Shown here one piece after another: positions 1-5,894 of a stretch of 16,041 nucleotides of DNA. Under the pieces are notes generated by a model that saw only the letters and a program-made list of their open reading frames with translations, did no database searches and was not told the origin of the DNA. Origin of the DNA: Phycisphaerales bacterium (GTDB taxonomy: Bacteria > Planctomycetota > Phycisphaerae > Phycisphaerales > SM1A02). The position numbers were made by a program, and so were the translations under genes. The stretch lies in the NCBI GenBank assembly GCA_007135295.1, contig SLJD01000164.1, positions 1-16,041 on the forward strand, read 5' to 3'. How positions within the stretch are numbered: the first letter of the stretch is position 1; each line of letters begins with the position of its first letter.

Positions 1-390
1 CCGCTGCATGAACTGCTGGCGCCTGATGAGTTTGTCCGGCAGTTGACGCGGCGCCAAACGCCGGTCAAGGCGGTCCTGCTCGATCAGAAGTTTGCCGCCG
101 GCGTCGGCAACTGGATTGCCGACGAAGTGCTCTATCAGGCGAAGCTCGACCCTCGGAAGCGGGCGAGTGATCTCTCGGAGACGCAGGCAAAACACCTTCG
201 CACGGTCCTCAAGCGCGTGATCGAGAAGTCGTGCGCTGTCAACGCGGAGAAGGAGCGGTTCCCGAAGACATGGCTTTTTCACCACCGATGGGGAAAGAAC
301 AGCAACGCGCGAACATCGAAGGGCGAGCGCATTGAGCACATGACCTGTGCCGGCCGAACGACCGCGTGGGTGCCGGCGGTGCAGGGGTGA
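1..390 (+). CDS. mutM: Formamidopyrimidine-DNA glycosylase, zinc-less type, C-terminal part
   Basis: This is the 3' end of a bifunctional DNA glycosylase/AP lyase that removes oxidised purines in base-excision repair. The frame is open from base 1, so the N-terminus with the catalytic proline lies outside the window; about 129 residues are visible. Seen: the helix-two-turn-helix stretch LLDQKFAAGVGNWIADEVLY, typical of Fpg, then a tail with WLFHHRWGK and GRTTAWVPAVQG. The usual four-cysteine zinc finger is absent; only scattered cysteines occur. The GRT...VP..Q ending resembles the zinc-less Fpg of plants and fungi, in which a beta-hairpin replaces the finger. The ORF ends in TGA right after this motif, so it does not look truncated at the 3' end. 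No terminator is visible before lepA. Family assignment is strong; the zinc-less subtype is likely. Confidence 0.9.
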   Translation, partial: PLHELLAPDEFVRQLTRRQTPVKAVLLDQKFAAGVGNWIADEVLYQAKLDPRKRASDLSETQAKHLRTVLKRVIEKSCAVNAEKERFPKTWLFHHRWGKNSNARTSKGERIEHMTCAGRTTAWVPAVQG

Positions 391-601
391 CTTGGGCGAG
401 GCAACATCGAATACGAACGGTCCGCCGCATGCTGCCGCATGACATGTCGGAGGAGAAGGCCGAGAAGATCCACGCCGAGAACCGTGCGGGCGAACGCGTG
501 ATCCGTTCGGAAGCTTCCCTGAAGCCACGCCCCCTCCACGCCCTTCACGTCTCCCAGGCCCCCACGGCCGTGCTCCTCGCAGCGGCCCGGCGGGATTCGG
601 C

Positions 602-632
602 TACAATGCGGGGCTTTCCACCGTCTGGAGGT
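602..632 (+). promoter_or_regulatory. lepA -10-like box and Shine-Dalgarno sequence
   Basis: A TACAAT hexamer lies at 602-607 and GGAGGT at 627-632, 11 bases before the GTG start at 644. The ribosome-binding site decides that start. No convincing -35 box lies 16-18 bases upstream of the TACAAT, so the promoter is weaker evidence than the ribosome-binding site. The rest of the 391-643 gap holds no recognisable gene or terminator, only a short palindrome CACGGCCGTG at 563-572. Confidence 0.45.
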
Positions 633-643
633 CCCGAGCGTTC

Positions 644-2449
644 GTGCGCATCCGCAATTTCTCCATTATCGCCCACATCGATCACGGCAAGAGCACCCTC
701 GCTGACCGTCTGCTCCAGGCCACCAAGGCCGTCACCGCCCGCGAGTTCCGCGACCTTCTGCTCGACGACATGGACCTCGAGCGGGAGCGCGGCATCACGA
801 TCAAGGCCTCGGCGGTCACGGTACGGCACACGTACCAGGGCGAGGAGTACATGCTCAACTTCATCGACACGCCCGGCCATGTCGATTTCGCGTACGAAGT
901 CAGCCGGGCGCTGACCGCGTGCGAAGGCGCGGTGCTTGTCGTGGATTCGACCCAGGGCGTGGAGGCCCAGACTGTTGCGAACGCGTACCTCGCCGTCGAG
1001 AACAACCTTGAACTGATCCCCGTCGTCAACAAGATCGATCTGCCCGCCGCCGACCCCGACCGCGTCGCGATGGAGATTGAGCAGGTGCTCGGCCTGCCGG
1101 CCGAGGACTGCATTTACTGCTCGGCGAAGACGGGGCAGGGCATCCTGGAATTGCTCGACACGATCTGCGAGAAGCTGCCCGACCCCCGTCCGCCCGAGAC
1201 CGACCACACCCGCGCCCTGATATTTGACAGCCACTACGACGACTACCGCGGCGTGATCGCCTACATCCGTGTGTTCGACGGGGAACTGAAGGTCGGCGAC
1301 CGCATCCGCATGATGGGCGCCGGCCGGACGTATACGGTCAACGAACTCGGCTGCTACGCGCCGGCTCCGAAGAAACTCAGCCGACTGGGCCCGTCGGAAG
1401 TCGGGTACATGATTGCGTCAATCAAATCGCTCGGCGATGTGCGCGTCGGCGACACGGTGACGCTCGACGCCCGGCCCGCGAAGATGCCTCTGCCCGGCTA
1501 TGAAGAGCCCAAGCAGATGGTCTTCTGCGAGTTCTATCCCGCAAGCATCGGGGACAGTGGCAAGAAGGCCGACTACGAAGACCTGCGCGACGCGATTGAG
1601 AAGCTCCACCTCAACGACGCGAGCTTCACCTTCGAGCCGCAGCACTCCGAAGCACTCGGGTTCGGCTTCCGGTGTGGTTTTCTTGGCCTGCTGCACATGG
1701 AGATTGTCCAGGAGCGGCTGGAGCGTGAGGGCAACGTCGAGATCGTCCAGACCGCGCCGACCGTCAGTTACCAGATTGAAATGGTCGACGGTGAACTGCT
1801 GGAGATCCACAACCCCGCTGACCTTCCCGACCTCTCCAACGTCAAGGAGATCCGCGAGCCGATCGTTCGGGTGGAGATCATCTGCCCGACGGAGAACATC
1901 GGCGATCTCATGCGGTTGTGCGAGAACAGGCGAGGCATCTACAAGGGCCAGAAGTTCGTCTCCGAGAATCGCCAGATCCTTGATTACGAACTGCCGCTCG
2001 CCGAGATCATCTACGATTTCTACGACAAGCTGAAGTCGATCACCCGCGGCTTCGGGACGATGGATTACGAACTGGTCGAGTACCGCGCCGACAAGCTCGC
2101 GAAAGTGAGCATCCTCGTCAACGGCGAACCGGTCGAGGCGCTGAGTCTGATCTGCCACCGCGAGATGGCCGAGCACCGGTCGCGGCTGATCCTGCAGAAG
2201 CTCAAGAAGCAGATCGACCGCCACCAGTTCGAGATCCCCCTGCAGGCGTCGATTGGCGGCAAAATCATTGCCCGTGAGTCGGTCAAGGCGATGCGCAAGA
2301 ATGTCACCGCGAAGTGCTACGGCGGCGACGTGACGCGGAAACGAAAGCTCCTCGAACGCCAGAAGGAAGGCAAGAAGCGGATGAAGACCGTCGGCTCGGT
2401 GAACATTCCGCAGTCGGCCTTCATGGCGGTGCTCGAGCAGGGTGAATAG
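644..2449 (+). CDS. lepA: Elongation factor 4 (LepA), ribosomal back-translocase GTPase
   Basis: LepA/EF4 is a ribosome-binding GTPase linked to back-translocation, stalled-ribosome handling and initiation or assembly fidelity. The 601-residue product has the usual full length. Seen: the P-loop AHIDHGKST (residues 10-18), switch I RGIT (49-52), DTPGH (75-79), NKID (129-132) and SAK (160-162). The EF-G-like domains follow, then the LepA-specific C-terminal domain with IGGKIIARESVKAMRKNVTA and a Lys/Arg-rich GGDVTRKRKLLERQKEGKKR stretch, ending in SAFMAVLEQGE. The GTG start at 644 gives the canonical N-terminus (RIRNFSIIAHIDHGK) and has a GGAGGT ribosome-binding site. The gene stands alone between fpg and the haemoglobin gene, with 253 bp upstream and 58 bp downstream. 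Nothing is missing or unusual in the protein. Confidence 0.98.
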   Translation: MRIRNFSIIAHIDHGKSTLADRLLQATKAVTAREFRDLLLDDMDLERERGITIKASAVTVRHTYQGEEYMLNFIDTPGHVDFAYEVSRALTACEGAVLVVDSTQGVEAQTVANAYLAVENNLELIPVVNKIDLPAADPDRVAMEIEQVLGLPAEDCIYCSAKTGQGILELLDTICEKLPDPRPPETDHTRALIFDSHYDDYRGVIAYIRVFDGELKVGDRIRMMGAGRTYTVNELGCYAPAPKKLSRLGPSEVGYMIASIKSLGDVRVGDTVTLDARPAKMPLPGYEEPKQMVFCEFYPASIGDSGKKADYEDLRDAIEKLHLNDASFTFEPQHSEALGFGFRCGFLGLLHMEIVQERLEREGNVEIVQTAPTVSYQIEMVDGELLEIHNPADLPDLSNVKEIREPIVRVEIICPTENIGDLMRLCENRRGIYKGQKFVSENRQILDYELPLAEIIYDFYDKLKSITRGFGTMDYELVEYRADKLAKVSILVNGEPVEALSLICHREMAEHRSRLILQKLKKQIDRHQFEIPLQASIGGKIIARESVKAMRKNVTAKCYGGDVTRKRKLLERQKEGKKRMKTVGSVNIPQSAFMAVLEQGE

Positions 2450-2494
2450 TGTTTATTGACTTCTCCGCAAGGGCCGTCGTCGACGCAGCTCGCA

Positions 2495-2506
2495 CCTGGA
2501 TCCAGG
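2495..2506. promoter_or_regulatory. Perfect 12-bp palindrome before the haemoglobin gene
   Basis: CCTGGATCCAGG reads the same on both strands and ends one base before the ATG at 2508, or 22 bases before the alternative ATG at 2529. It could be an operator or a small hairpin over the translation start. A TTGACT hexamer at 2456-2461 has no good -10 partner. Its function is unknown, and chance is possible in GC-rich DNA. Confidence 0.35.
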
Positions 2507-2507
2507 A

Positions 2508-2930
2508 ATGTTTCCCTCACCCCGGCACATGACCCATCCCTTCGGCCCCGACAATACTCCGTATGACGCGATTGGCGGCGACGCGGAAGTTCGCGGCCTG
2601 GTCGACACGTTCTATGACCACATGGACCGCGACCCTGCGTTCCGGACCATCCGCGACCTGCATCCGGACGACCTCAGCGAATCGCGTGACAAACTCTATG
2701 AATTTCTCTGCGGCTGGCTCGGCGGGCCGAACCTGTACATCCAGCGCCGCGGCCATCCCCGGCTTCGGGGCAGGCACATGCCGTTTCCCATCGGGGAAAC
2801 CGAGCGCGACCAGTGGCTTGCCTGCATGCGTCGTGCGATGGACGACCGGAACATCACCGGCGACCTCCGCGCGTTCCTCGAACAGCGATTCGCCCACGTC
2901 GCGGACTTCATGCGGAACCGGGAGGCATAA
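2508..2930 (+). CDS. Group II truncated haemoglobin (2/2 globin, TrHbO type)
   Basis: This is a small haem protein of the trHbII class, which binds O2, NO or peroxide and is usually linked to oxidative or nitrosative stress. Residues counted from 2508: YDAIGG at 19-24, the B10 tyrosine in TFYDHM (Y36), a histidine at the likely CD1 site in DLHPDDL (H52), WLGGPNLY (70-77), GHPRLRGRHMPF with H90 matching the proximal F8 histidine, and the class-defining G8 tryptophan in ERDQWLACM (W103). These positions were aligned by eye to mycobacterial TrHbO. The 140-residue length is normal. The start is uncertain: 2508 has only an AGGA directly against it, while ATG 2529 gives the more usual N-terminus (MTHPFGPDN) but has no ribosome-binding site. 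The gene follows lepA by 58 bp and may be cotranscribed with it. No globin-coupled sensor or reductase domain is present. Confidence 0.93.
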   Translation: MFPSPRHMTHPFGPDNTPYDAIGGDAEVRGLVDTFYDHMDRDPAFRTIRDLHPDDLSESRDKLYEFLCGWLGGPNLYIQRRGHPRLRGRHMPFPIGETERDQWLACMRRAMDDRNITGDLRAFLEQRFAHVADFMRNREA

Positions 2931-2992
2931 CCGGGTCCGCCCCGGGGATGCTGTCCGTGGTCAGCCGCCAATCGGCCGCAGCCATGATTTTG

Positions 2993-3047
2993 CGATCAGA
3001 CGTTCTCGATCAGGCGCGATCAGGTTTTTCGCGATCAGCGCGATCAG
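2993..3047. repeat. Five short CGATCAG direct repeats
   Basis: CGATCAG occurs at 2993-2999, 3007-3013, 3017-3023, 3032-3038 and 3041-3047, mostly preceded by GC. Spacing is irregular (9-15 bp). The last copy overlaps the TGA stop of the minus-strand DUF1328 gene, and a run of eight G lies next to it at 3050-3057. TCGCG/CGCGA at 3029-3043 can form a small hairpin, but no T-tract follows on either strand, so this is not a clear terminator. Confidence 0.6.
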
Positions 3048-3220
3048 GTGGGGGGGGTGCGCCCGCGGACGAGTCCCATGATGAGACTGATCACGAACAG
3101 AACGATGAAGATGAAGAAGAGAATCTGGGCGATTTCCGCGGCTGCACCGGCGATGCCGCCGAAACCGAGGATGGCGGCGATGACCGCCACGATGAAAAAT
3201 GTCAAGGCCCATCCGAGCAT
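3044..3220 (-). CDS. DUF1328 (YtjA-like) small membrane protein
   Basis: The product is a 58-residue hydrophobic protein with two predicted membrane helices, about residues 3-20 (WALTFFIVAVIAAILGF) and 28-48 (EIAQILFFIFIVLFVISLIM), joined by GGIAGAAA. This matches DUF1328/YtjA, a widespread inner-membrane family often found beside stress genes and without an established function. The start at 3220 was chosen because an AGGAG lies nine bases upstream on the minus strand and the protein then begins MLGWAL, as the family does. A longer in-frame start at 3274 would add an atypical polar leader. The C-terminus (RGRTPPT) is encoded across a run of eight C, a slippage-prone spot. It probably forms a small unit with the DUF3185-like gene upstream. 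Confidence 0.88.
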   Translation of the reverse strand: MLGWALTFFIVAVIAAILGFGGIAGAAAEIAQILFFIFIVLFVISLIMGLVRGRTPPT

Positions 3221-3270
3221 GTCGCAGATCTCCTGTTGTGATTCTGATGCCGATTCTTCGAGTGGTGAAT

Positions 3271-3292
3271 TCACAGCTCACTCACAGCTCAC
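3271..3292. repeat. Exact tandem duplication of an 11-bp unit
   Basis: TCACAGCTCAC occurs twice in direct succession (3271-3281 and 3282-3292) between the two small minus-strand membrane genes, just after the stop of the upstream one. It looks like a recent slippage duplication. No function is evident. Confidence 0.75.
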
Positions 3293-3298
3293 TGGGGA

Positions 3299-3505
3299 CT
3301 ATTTCTTCCCAAACACGAGCAGTGCCCCGCCGCCGACGACCCCGGCCACGCCGAGGATAATCAGCCACATCGTCTGTTCAGTGAATCGACCCATGACACC
3401 TTCGAAGAGTTGCTCGCCGGGTGATTGGGCCGCGTTATACGCCATGCCGAGCAGCACAATCCCGACGATCAGCACCACGAGTCCGAGTATTCGAGGTCCG
3501 TTCAT
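3299..3505 (-). CDS. DUF3185-like small membrane protein
   Basis: The product is 68 residues with an N-terminal membrane helix (about 4-22, RILGLVVLIVGIVLLGMAY), a short polar middle (NAAQSPGEQLFEGVMGRFTE) containing a QS motif, and a second helix after TMWLIILG ending in LLVFGKK. This arrangement, including the TMW at the start of helix 2, is that of DUF3185, a small inner-membrane family of unknown function. The ATG at 3505 was chosen because AAGGGG lies six bases upstream; an in-frame GTG at 3520 would add five residues. It is the first gene of a two-gene minus-strand unit with the DUF1328 gene, separated by 78 bp. Both are of the kind often induced in envelope or general stress, but nothing in the sequence proves the regulator. 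Confidence 0.8.
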   Translation of the reverse strand: MNGPRILGLVVLIVGIVLLGMAYNAAQSPGEQLFEGVMGRFTEQTMWLIILGVAGVVGGGALLVFGKK

Positions 3506-3559
3506 CGCATGCCCCTTCACATTTCAATCGTCACCCAGCCATTGTGGGTTGTTTCCGGA

Positions 3560-3588
3560 CTTGTACCGGGACGGAACCTTGTACCGGG
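3560..3588. repeat. Direct repeats CTTGTACCGGG, 18 bp apart
   Basis: CTTGTACCGGG is repeated exactly at 3560-3570 and 3578-3588; related GTACCGCG and GTACGGTCC words follow within 50 bp. The position, 55-83 bp upstream of the DUF3185-like start on the minus strand, fits a repeated activator or operator site. No regulator can be named. Confidence 0.5.
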
Positions 3589-3610
3589 TACCGCGACTGA
3601 ACGAGGTCTC

Positions 3611-3633
3611 ACCGTGCAATCGTGGCGCACGGT
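3611..3633. repeat. Inverted repeat, 7-bp arms
   Basis: ACCGTGC (3611-3617) and GCACGGT (3627-3633) are exact reverse complements with a nine-base loop. No T-tract follows on either strand, so it is not a terminator. It could be an operator or part of a structured leader. Confidence 0.45.
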
Positions 3634-3656
3634 ACGGTCCCTAGGCCCTCTCACTG

Positions 3657-3704
3657 ATCTGAATGGCCAAGGAAGATACGGCCCCGTCATACCGTTCAGA
3701 TTTT
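3657..3704. repeat. Interrupted inverted repeat with nested hairpin and T-tract
   Basis: ATCTGAATGG (3657-3666) pairs with CCGTTCAGAT (3692-3701), with one G-T wobble. Inside, ACGG-CC-CCGT can form a second small stem. The right arm runs directly into a short T-tract (3701-3704). It resembles an elaborate terminator or structured RNA on the plus strand, although no gene lies upstream on that strand. Confidence 0.4.
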
Positions 3705-3799
3705 GCCGGCTGCAGACGCGAATATCGTGACGGCTCCAGCAAGTTGACGAATCCCGCAAGGGAACTCGATGTGGCGCGCGGTCTCGTTCGTCCACGGTG

Positions 3800-3848
3800 T
3801 AGAATGTGCGATCGCGGGGACGTTCGTCGTGTGAGCGTGAAGAAAGGG
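3800..3848 (+). promoter_or_regulatory. -10-like box and ribosome-binding site of the hydrolase gene
   Basis: TAGAAT at 3800-3805 is a good -10 match, but no clear -35 is visible. AAAGGG at 3843-3848 lies five bases before the ATG at 3854 and supports that start over an upstream GTG at 3806. Confidence 0.4.
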
Positions 3849-3853
3849 CATGG

Positions 3854-4756
3854 ATGTCGTTGCAGCTCTGTGTGCTGGGAAGCGGATCAGGAGGCAACTG
3901 TTCCTATATCGAGGCATCGGCAGGCCGGGATGTCGCATCGCCACGTCGGTGGCTGATTGATGCGGGGCTCTCGCCGCGGCAGACGAATCGTCGGCTGCGG
4001 ATGCTTGGCGCTTCGCTGTCGGATATCACCGACATTCTCATCACCCATCCCGACACCGATCATCTGCACCCGAACATGGTCCGCCGGGCCGAGAAGCTTG
4101 GCATCCGGCTGCACGTTCACTCTTCGCACATGCTGCTGGCGTTCCGGGGTCACGAGCGGCCGACGGGGTGCTGCGCGTTTGTGCGGTCCTTTGAGCGAGA
4201 TGGCGTAAGCGTGCAGACGACGCGTCTCGCCCATGATGATCATGGCTCGATCGCCTACCGGATCGAGTGCGGCGGAGCGGCGGTCGGGTACGCGACGGAC
4301 CTCGGCCATGTCCCGGAGCACCTGTTTGATCTGTTCGACGGCGTCGACGGGTTGGCGATTGAGTCGAATTACGACCGGGCCATGCAACTTGCCAGCGCTC
4401 GGCCGACGTTCCTCAAGCGGCGGATCATGAACGGCCACGGGCACCTGTCAAACGAGGAGTCACTCGACGCGGTCGTGACGATGAGCGAGCGGGCCAATCT
4501 GCGGTATGTGGCGCTGCTGCACCTCTCGCAACAGTGCAACTGTCCGATGGTGATCGACCGGCTCTATCGCAAACGGGCACCCCACCTGCACGCGTCGTTG
4601 ACGATCTCAAACCAGCACACGCCGACGGCTATGCTTGACTGCAGGCAATCTGCTCCGGCGAGCATGGATGGGCAGGCGGCGAAAGGTGCGAGCGGGGCCA
4701 GTCCTGACCGGTCTGGTCAGCAGAACACGCCGGTTCAGCCTTCACTCTTTCACTGA
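3854..4756 (+). CDS. YycJ/WalJ-type metallo-beta-lactamase-fold hydrolase
   Basis: This 300-residue protein belongs to the MBL-fold family of B. subtilis YycJ (WalJ), thought to be a nuclease or exonuclease linked to DNA repair or wall metabolism. Seen: the N-terminal CVLGSGSGGNC (6-16), DAGLS (36-40), the metal motif THPDTDH (64-70), a later ligand in LAHDDHGS (H127), D149 in YATDLGH, the family motif ESNYD (170-174), and GHGHLSN (194-200). In relatives the metal motif reads HxHxDH; here the second His is Asp (H65, D67, D69, H70), a form known in ComEC-like MBL domains. After about residue 255 comes a low-complexity polar tail rich in Ala, Gly, Ser and Gln, which makes the protein longer than typical YycJ. 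The start was set by AAAGGG five bases upstream. The 3' end overlaps the convergent neighbour by 15 bp. The exact substrate is unknown. Confidence 0.88.
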   Translation: MSLQLCVLGSGSGGNCSYIEASAGRDVASPRRWLIDAGLSPRQTNRRLRMLGASLSDITDILITHPDTDHLHPNMVRRAEKLGIRLHVHSSHMLLAFRGHERPTGCCAFVRSFERDGVSVQTTRLAHDDHGSIAYRIECGGAAVGYATDLGHVPEHLFDLFDGVDGLAIESNYDRAMQLASARPTFLKRRIMNGHGHLSNEESLDAVVTMSERANLRYVALLHLSQQCNCPMVIDRLYRKRAPHLHASLTISNQHTPTAMLDCRQSAPASMDGQAAKGASGASPDRSGQQNTPVQPSLFH

Positions 4757-5584
4757 TCGATTGCCGGGCGAGTGTTCCGCAGATGAGCGGTCGATGACCT
4801 CGAAGGAAGCTTCCGCGGGGCCTGGGTGGGCGGCACGCTGATGCTCGATCCAGTCGCCGGGGTCGAGAGTGAAATGGCCGACCGGCCGGCCGTCCTCGAA
4901 GAGCGGTACGAGCAGCGGCAGCACGTTCTCCGGCAGGGTGTCGTCGTTGTCGCCTTGACTTTGCTGACCGTCCGGTTCGATTGCAGCAATGATGTCGCGT
5001 GGCATCGAACCGTTCTCGTCGATAACTCGGTAGACCTGACGGGGGTGCCGCACACGTCTGGTGTTCAGCGATTGAGAGCCATCGATCATGGCAGACGGCA
5101 CGCCTTCGCAGCCTATCCACCATGCGATCGGTTCCCCCGGCCGGGCGAGTGTGCCCGGCTGCATGACGGCGAGTGTTCCCCCGCATTCCTCGATTCCGAA
5201 ATCCGGCACTTCATACACGCCTGGGCCCAGCCAGATGAGTTCGGTGACGGTCGTGACTCGGGCAAGTGCGGACCGGGCGTCGTCGATGATCTCGGCAACC
5301 ATTGCGGGCATGGCGTCGCCGGCCCAGGTCCGTTCAAGCGACGAGGTGTGCTCCTGGAGAAGCACTTCAGCGCGGTCGATTGCATACGGCTGATCCATCG
5401 CCGGTAGTTCATCTACCTCGCCGAGTGCGAACGTGACGGCCTGGAGGGTGATCAGCGGTGTGACCGAATCGCGCCACCGCCGCCCCTCGTGGTCGTCCGG
5501 CAAGGCGACGGACGACCGTGCGAAATCCATCCATTTAGCCAGAAGAACGGTCCACGTCATCGATTCGGGCCGCAGGTCACTCAT
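4742..5584 (-). CDS. Protein of unknown function
   Basis: This 280-residue protein is not recognised. It has no signal peptide or clear membrane span and is acidic. An N-terminal helical part (about 9-110, with TWTVLLAKWMDFARSS and ITLQAVTFALGEVDEL) is followed by a beta-rich part containing LIWLGPGVYEVPDFGIEEC (residues about 118-136), a stretch with GEPIAWWIGCEG, and an acidic region (GDNDDTLPEN). Even amino-acid use and the lack of low complexity within this part argue for a real gene. The frame stays open up to 5932, but the upstream part is encoded by the 14-bp tandem array and looks non-coding. Starts at 5584 (with GGTGGG directly before it) and 5608 are both possible. It is divergent from the PurF-like gene and convergent with the hydrolase. 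No function can be given. Confidence 0.72.
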   Translation of the reverse strand: MSDLRPESMTWTVLLAKWMDFARSSVALPDDHEGRRWRDSVTPLITLQAVTFALGEVDELPAMDQPYAIDRAEVLLQEHTSSLERTWAGDAMPAMVAEIIDDARSALARVTTVTELIWLGPGVYEVPDFGIEECGGTLAVMQPGTLARPGEPIAWWIGCEGVPSAMIDGSQSLNTRRVRHPRQVYRVIDENGSMPRDIIAAIEPDGQQSQGDNDDTLPENVLPLLVPLFEDGRPVGHFTLDPGDWIEHQRAAHPGPAEASFEVIDRSSAEHSPGNRSVKE

Positions 5585-5610
5585 CCCACCATTTTCATCA
5601 CTCACCATCG

Positions 5611-5721
5611 GAAGAAAAGCCCCGGAGAAAGCCGGGAAGTACTCCCCGAAAGAAGGCACCCGGAAGAAGGCACCCGGAAGAAGGTTCCCGGAAGACATCC
5701 CGCGGAAGAAACACCCCGGAA
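5611..5721. repeat. Degenerate tandem array, 14-bp period
   Basis: The unit is close to GAAGGCACCCGGAA. Five clean consecutive units start at 5652, 5666, 5680, 5694 and 5708; the first two are identical and the next three diverge gradually. More degenerate copies can be read to the left (5611-5651) and one to the right. The period is not a multiple of three, so the array does not encode a repeating peptide, which argues against translation through it. It is the most repetitive spot in the window. Confidence 0.85.
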
Positions 5722-5748
5722 GCCCAGAAGTCCCGCTGATTGGACCTC

Positions 5749-5781
5749 GCGGAAGGCAAACTGGCGGGGCGGAAGGCAAAC
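5749..5781. repeat. Direct repeat pair, 13-bp unit with 20-bp period
   Basis: GCGGAAGGCAAAC occurs at 5749-5761 and again at 5769-5781. It shares the GGAAG word with the nearby 14-bp array and may be a drifted extension of it. Confidence 0.65.
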
Positions 5782-5855
5782 CAGCAGGAGGGGCCCGCCG
5801 ACCGAGCCCGAAGTCGCCCTGCAGCGTGGTTGGTGCGTGAACCGGCTGAGGGGTG

Positions 5856-5884
5856 TTGATGGGGTGTCGCAGGGTGGCTACGCT
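5856..5884 (+). promoter_or_regulatory. Sigma70-like promoter of the PurF-like gene
   Basis: TTGATG (5856-5861) and TACGCT (5879-5884) are separated by 17 bp. Transcription would begin about 5890, only a few bases before the ATG at 5895, so the message would be almost leaderless; no Shine-Dalgarno sequence is seen upstream of the ATG. Confidence 0.4.
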
Positions 5885-5894
5885 TTTCGCTTCC

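Larger units (their letters stand above)
3506..3853. other. Gene-free divergent intergenic region with repeats
   Basis: This 348-bp stretch separates the minus-strand small membrane genes from the plus-strand hydrolase gene. No convincing coding frame is seen. It holds two copies of CTTGTACCGGG 18 bp apart, an inverted repeat at 3611-3633, a longer interrupted inverted repeat at 3657-3701, and a TAGAAT -10-like box at 3800-3805 ahead of the hydrolase gene. It probably contains both divergent promoters and possibly a small structured RNA. Confidence 0.6.
5585..5894. other. Divergent intergenic region with tandem repeats
   Basis: This 310-bp region lies between the unknown-function gene (minus) and the PurF-like gene (plus). 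It carries the 14-bp-period array, a 13-bp repeat pair with 20-bp period, and a plausible promoter for the plus-strand gene at its right end. No independent gene is supported. Confidence 0.6.

Noticed and set aside
391..643. Gene between fpg and lepA (frame continuing from 366)
   Set aside because: The frame runs on into lepA out of phase, has no good start, and becomes Ser/Pro/Arg-rich; nothing else in the gap looks coding.
545..1234. Long minus-strand open frame opposite lepA
   Set aside because: It lies wholly opposite a clear lepA and reflects GC-rich codon bias; the protein resembles no family and has biased composition.
2931..2945. Terminator after the haemoglobin gene (CCGGG/CCCGG hairpin)
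   Set aside because: The stem is only five base pairs and no T-tract follows.
5611..5781. CRISPR-like array
   Set aside because: Units are 13-14 bp, directly adjacent, without unique spacers of regular length and without cas genes.
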